From JAEUJT01 sp044225205 (GTDB lineage Bacteria; Myxococcota; Myxococcia; Myxococcales; Myxococcaceae), in the NCBI GenBank assembly GCA_044225205.1, contig JBGAIY010000349.1, positions 1-8,427 on the forward strand: DNA of 8,427 bases, in the 5' to 3' direction. The position numbers and the translations under genes were made by a program. The notes under the pieces were generated by a model, which saw only the letters and a list, made by a program, of their open reading frames with translations, searched no databases and had not been told where the DNA came from. Positions 8,027 to 8,427 of this stretch are shown piece after piece (the stretch's first letter is position 1; every line of letters starts with the position of its first letter).

Positions 8027-8053
8027 GACGGCGTATATAGCGGCATCTCCTTC
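8027..8053. promoter_or_regulatory. Bidirectional promoter candidate with symmetric TATATA
   Basis: Only 27 bp separate the divergent starts of thiD (8026) and the HD-family gene (8054). TATATA at 8034-8039 is self-complementary and stands out in GC-rich DNA, so it can serve as a -10 box both ways. For thiD, a transcript would begin about at the GTG itself, and TCGACA (8064-8059, minus strand, 19 bp away) fits a -35 box at five of six positions. For the plus-strand gene, the leader would be about 8 bases with no ribosome binding site. No plus-strand -35 box is evident. Confidence 0.5.
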
Positions 8054-8427
8054 ATGGGTGTCGAACGCGCCGCCGATTCTGGGTTTCGCCTGGCCGAACT
8101 GCTCGGGTCACTCTCGCTCGCGACCGACTTGGCCGACGGCTTTTCGCTCGAAAAGAGCCTGCGCACCGCGCTCGTGGCCGTGCGATTGGCAAGGCTGGTG
8201 TCGACCGACCCCGCCGTGCACCGCGACGCCTTTTGGTCGAGCGCGTTGCGTTTCTTGGGCTGCACCGCCTTCGCCCATGAAGAGAGCAGCGAATTCTCTG
8301 AAGGTGACGACCTCGGCTTGCGCCGCACGCTGGCCTTCGTCGACTTCGGTCGACCCAGCACGTTCGTCGCCAAGGCGCTGGGCGGCATCGCCACGCATGC
8401 GCCCTGGTCACGTCGGGCCCGCGCCTT
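8054..8427 (+). CDS. HD-family regulator-like protein, N-terminal part (truncated by window)
   Basis: 124 codons from ATG 8054 run off the right edge without a stop. The visible part is cytoplasmic with no signal peptide. It resembles the N-terminus of HD-domain / LuxR-type regulator proteins of the pattern R-L-A-E-L-L-x2-L-S-L-A-T-D-L (here 12-25), then a helix SLRTALVAVRLARLV (35-49), then LRFLGCTAFAHEES (65-78), matching the family's G-C-T-x2-A-H-E motif, and GDDLGLR (84-90). In known members an HD phosphohydrolase-like region and often a C-terminal LuxR-type helix-turn-helix follow; whether they do here cannot be seen. There is no ribosome binding site, consistent with a nearly leaderless transcript from the TATATA shared with thiD. 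Codon use is typical of the window. Confidence 0.68.
   Translation, partial: MGVERAADSGFRLAELLGSLSLATDLADGFSLEKSLRTALVAVRLARLVSTDPAVHRDAFWSSALRFLGCTAFAHEESSEFSEGDDLGLRRTLAFVDFGRPSTFVAKALGGIATHAPWSRRARA

Overview
The window looks like a chromosomal segment of a GC-rich member of the Myxococcota (myxobacteria or relatives). This is inferred from the very high G/C use at third codon positions, from three predicted lipoproteins with Asp-Ala-Gly / Asp-Ser-Gly-Thr-Pro linkers, from a Gly-rich RCC1-repeat lipoprotein and from an OmcA/MtrC-type decaheme cytochrome. Two runs of N (913-977 and 3037-3059) show that it is a scaffolded draft assembly. No rRNA, tRNA, CRISPR array, insertion sequence or phage gene is visible.

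Layout: 1-207 has no convincing gene. A strong inverted repeat (208-248) is a likely terminator for a minus-strand RCC1-repeat lipoprotein (278-1822). Divergent from it, only 33 bp away, starts a plus-strand pair: free methionine-(R)-sulfoxide reductase (msrC, 1856-2398) and, 4 bp later, a suppressor-of-fused-like protein (2403-2990). After a gap-containing spacer come two more lipoprotein genes on the plus strand: a two-lobed aspartic protease with a C-terminal PDZ-like domain (3143-4399) and a 733-residue decaheme c-type cytochrome (4472-6673) with a 21-triplet collagen-like stalk. The region 6671-7234 has no gene; it holds an alternating A-B-A-B repeat array and a nested hairpin. thiD (minus, 7235-8026) converges on this region. 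Divergent from thiD, 27 bp away, starts a regulator-like gene with an HD-family N-terminal region (8054 onward), cut by the window end.

How the genes may work together: the RCC1 protein, the protease and the cytochrome are all predicted to be lipid-anchored outside the cytoplasm. The cytochrome would serve electron transfer at or near the cell surface, but no porin (MtrB) or periplasmic decaheme partner (MtrA) is in view. msrC and thiD are cytoplasmic repair and cofactor genes with no obvious link to the surface proteins.

The most interesting points are: the collagen-like stalk on the cytochrome; its fifth haem motif, which is CX3CH and looks like a GGT codon duplication; the repeat array that starts exactly at the cytochrome stop codon; a self-complementary TATATA shared by two nearly leaderless divergent genes; and strong evidence that both N gaps are false joins between overlapping contig ends.
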